NCBI GenBank assembly: GCA_002500745.1
Contig: DLST01000018.1
Span: 219,227 to 283,226 of the forward strand
Source of the DNA: Sphingobacterium sp. UBA7855
GTDB lineage: Bacteria > Bacteroidota > Bacteroidia > Sphingobacteriales > Sphingobacteriaceae
Direction: 5' to 3'
Length of the DNA stretch: 64,000 nt
Both the position numbers and the translations under genes were made by a program. Numbering within the stretch: the stretch's first letter is position 1; each line of letters opens with the position of its first letter. The notes beneath the pieces were generated by a model. That model did not search any database. It saw only the letters and a program-made list of their open reading frames with translations, and had not been told where the DNA came from. This document shows positions 62,942-64,000 of this stretch, piece after piece.

Positions 62942-64000
62942 TTATTTTAAGTTAATCTTACAATTTTTTAAATCCTTTTGTTGCATTGACTTTACGCCGT
63001 CCACATAAATGGTCAGCCCCTTACCTTTATGATATTTCTCGCCAGTGACATCCCAGTAAATAGCAATGTTCTTATTGTGATACGTTAACTGGGTGAGTGA
63101 AAAGTAGTCCCAATGATCTTTCGAAACCAACGGTTTTATCTCAAGAATAGGATTAGTCTGTGGTTTTATTCCAATTAGATCCTGAATAATGACATCCGCA
63201 AAGGTAGAATGGTTATAAAACTTACTTCTCGGATGATCTCCCTTCAACCATTCGCCAGTTTTCTCATCTTGATATTCACCGATGTAGGGTTTACCATTCA
63301 TCACATGGGATTTGGCATATTTATGGATCTGCTCGTATAAATCGTTTGCATCAACTGCTTTATTCCTTTTATAATCGCTTAAATAATTAGCCATCCCCCT
63401 GATGGTCTGTGAACTTGTAAAAGGCCAAATTGCACCATCCCATTCACAGCTATGTCCAGTTCCACGGGTTCGAAATGTCGGTTCACGCCGCTCAGCCGTA
63501 GTTGTTCCCCAAGCTGCATTAAATCCTGCGGTATCAGGTAGCTGCAGCCAAGCTTTTCCATAAGCTGTTCTATCCGGAGGTAAATGGAAATACCATGGGA
63601 TAAAACCGATTGCTTCCCGCGTGGGGTGTAGCCCCCCTTTTTCCATCTTTGTTTTAAAAAACTGATCTTCGTTGTCCCACAGGGAATCCAATACCAATTG
63701 GCGTAAAGTCTGTGCATAGGACTTGTATTTTCTCTCTAATTTTGGATTAGACACCAATTTGGCAATTTTCGCAATCGCTACAGCGTTTCCATACATATAG
63801 CTATTGATTGACGGACGCATATTGTGAACCTTACGTCCACCCGACACCGACTCTTCCATACCATCTTGGACGTCAAATTGCCAAAAGAGCCCATTTTTAG
63901 TCTTTCTTTCTTTTTCCCACTTTTCAAAATCCAAATCCAAATCCAATAGACGGTCTTGTAGATATTGATTATCAGGATTAACTTTACAATAAGCTAATAA
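62942..64000 (-). CDS. (alpha/alpha)6-barrel glycosidase (MGH1/trehalase-like), 5' truncated
   Basis: C-terminal part (352 codons) of an open frame that continues without a stop past the window edge. Residues DGMEESVSGGRKVHNMRPSINSYMYGNAVAIA and ECHEWDGAIWPFTSSQ-like elements (here SCEWDGAIWPFTSSQT) indicate the barrel of the MGH1/GH63/trehalase-like clan. A beta-domain follows (LTQLTYHNKNIAIYWDVTG). The TTG at 63946 is only a false start: the frame is open to the edge (NPDNQYLQDRLLDLD). It stands one base before GH28 and probably belongs to the same operon. Substrate unknown. Confidence 0.65.
   Translation of the reverse strand, partial: LLAYCKVNPDNQYLQDRLLDLDLDFEKWEKERKTKNGLFWQFDVQDGMEESVSGGRKVHNMRPSINSYMYGNAVAIAKIAKLVSNPKLERKYKSYAQTLRQLVLDSLWDNEDQFFKTKMEKGGLHPTREAIGFIPWYFHLPPDRTAYGKAWLQLPDTAGFNAAWGTTTAERREPTFRTRGTGHSCEWDGAIWPFTSSQTIRGMANYLSDYKRNKAVDANDLYEQIHKYAKSHVMNGKPYIGEYQDEKTGEWLKGDHPRSKFYNHSTFADVIIQDLIGIKPQTNPILEIKPLVSKDHWDYFSLTQLTYHNKNIAIYWDVTGEKYHKGKGLTIYVDGVKSMQQKDLKNCKINLK

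Noticed and set aside
63946..64000. TTG start for the edge gene
   Set aside because: The frame is open to the window edge with family-like residues, so the gene is truncated rather than starting there.

Overview
The window is a near-continuous polysaccharide utilization locus (PUL) from a Bacteroidota genome, most likely a Sphingobacterium or Pedobacter relative. This rests on a SusC/SusD pair, Bacteroidetes-style lipoprotein signals, the mix of glycoside hydrolase families and very tight gene packing. The genus is an inference. About 36 genes are present and all but one (an IclR regulator at 13.5 kb) lie on the minus strand. Transcription therefore runs from high to low coordinates. The gene at the 64000 edge is cut off at its 5' side. 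I see no tRNA, rRNA, CRISPR array or insertion sequence.

Right block (64.0 to 55.0 kb, transcribed first): a truncated (alpha/alpha)6-barrel glycosidase, a GH28 polygalacturonase-like enzyme, a GH95 enzyme with an inserted binding-type domain, and a GH2 enzyme with a malectin domain. These genes abut or overlap by one base.

Middle block (54.9 to 19.7 kb): a DUF3826 secreted protein, SusC, SusD and a strong terminator-like hairpin. Then follow two tandem PL1 pectate lyase-like genes, a beta-helix/DUF6298 protein, a GH140 apiosidase-like enzyme, a GH43-like lipoprotein, a BNR/lectin protein, a sialate-O-acetylesterase-like enzyme, GH2, GH78, a second BNR propeller, an esterase with an STN-like N-terminus, a secreted xylose-isomerase-like protein, GH28, GH78, a five-bladed propeller glycosidase (GH137 candidate) and GH2. 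The set (GH140, GH141-like, GH95, GH78 x3, GH2, GH28, PL1, esterases) points to a complex pectin. Rhamnogalacturonan II-type chains fit best, because apiose, L-rhamnose, L-fucose or L-galactose and galacturonate linkages are all addressed. The substrate is an inference.

Junction (19.5 to 19.8 kb): just past the stop of the last GH2 gene lies an unannotated remnant of a different SusD gene. Only the last 60 or so codons remain, in a frame overlapping the GH2 stop, and they are followed by a 16-bp hairpin. This is a scar of a lost SusCD pair.

Left block (19.5 to 0 kb): a secreted beta-helix glycosidase fused to an L-rhamnose-mutarotase-like C-terminus, an oxidoreductase and a sodium-solute symporter form one unit. 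A second unit starts at a divergent promoter region beside the iclR gene. It encodes two solute-binding-protein homologues without signal peptides, two class III (CaiB/BaiF) CoA-transferases, a Gfo/Idh/MocA oxidoreductase and a MaoC hydratase. It then runs into a FucP-like transporter, a GH78-like enzyme and a GH2 beta-galactosidase. A perfect 12-bp inverted repeat in the divergent region is the likely IclR operator. The CoA-transferase/binding-protein module has no ABC permease in the window and is the most unusual part: a cytoplasmic acyl-CoA route hard-wired into a pectin locus.
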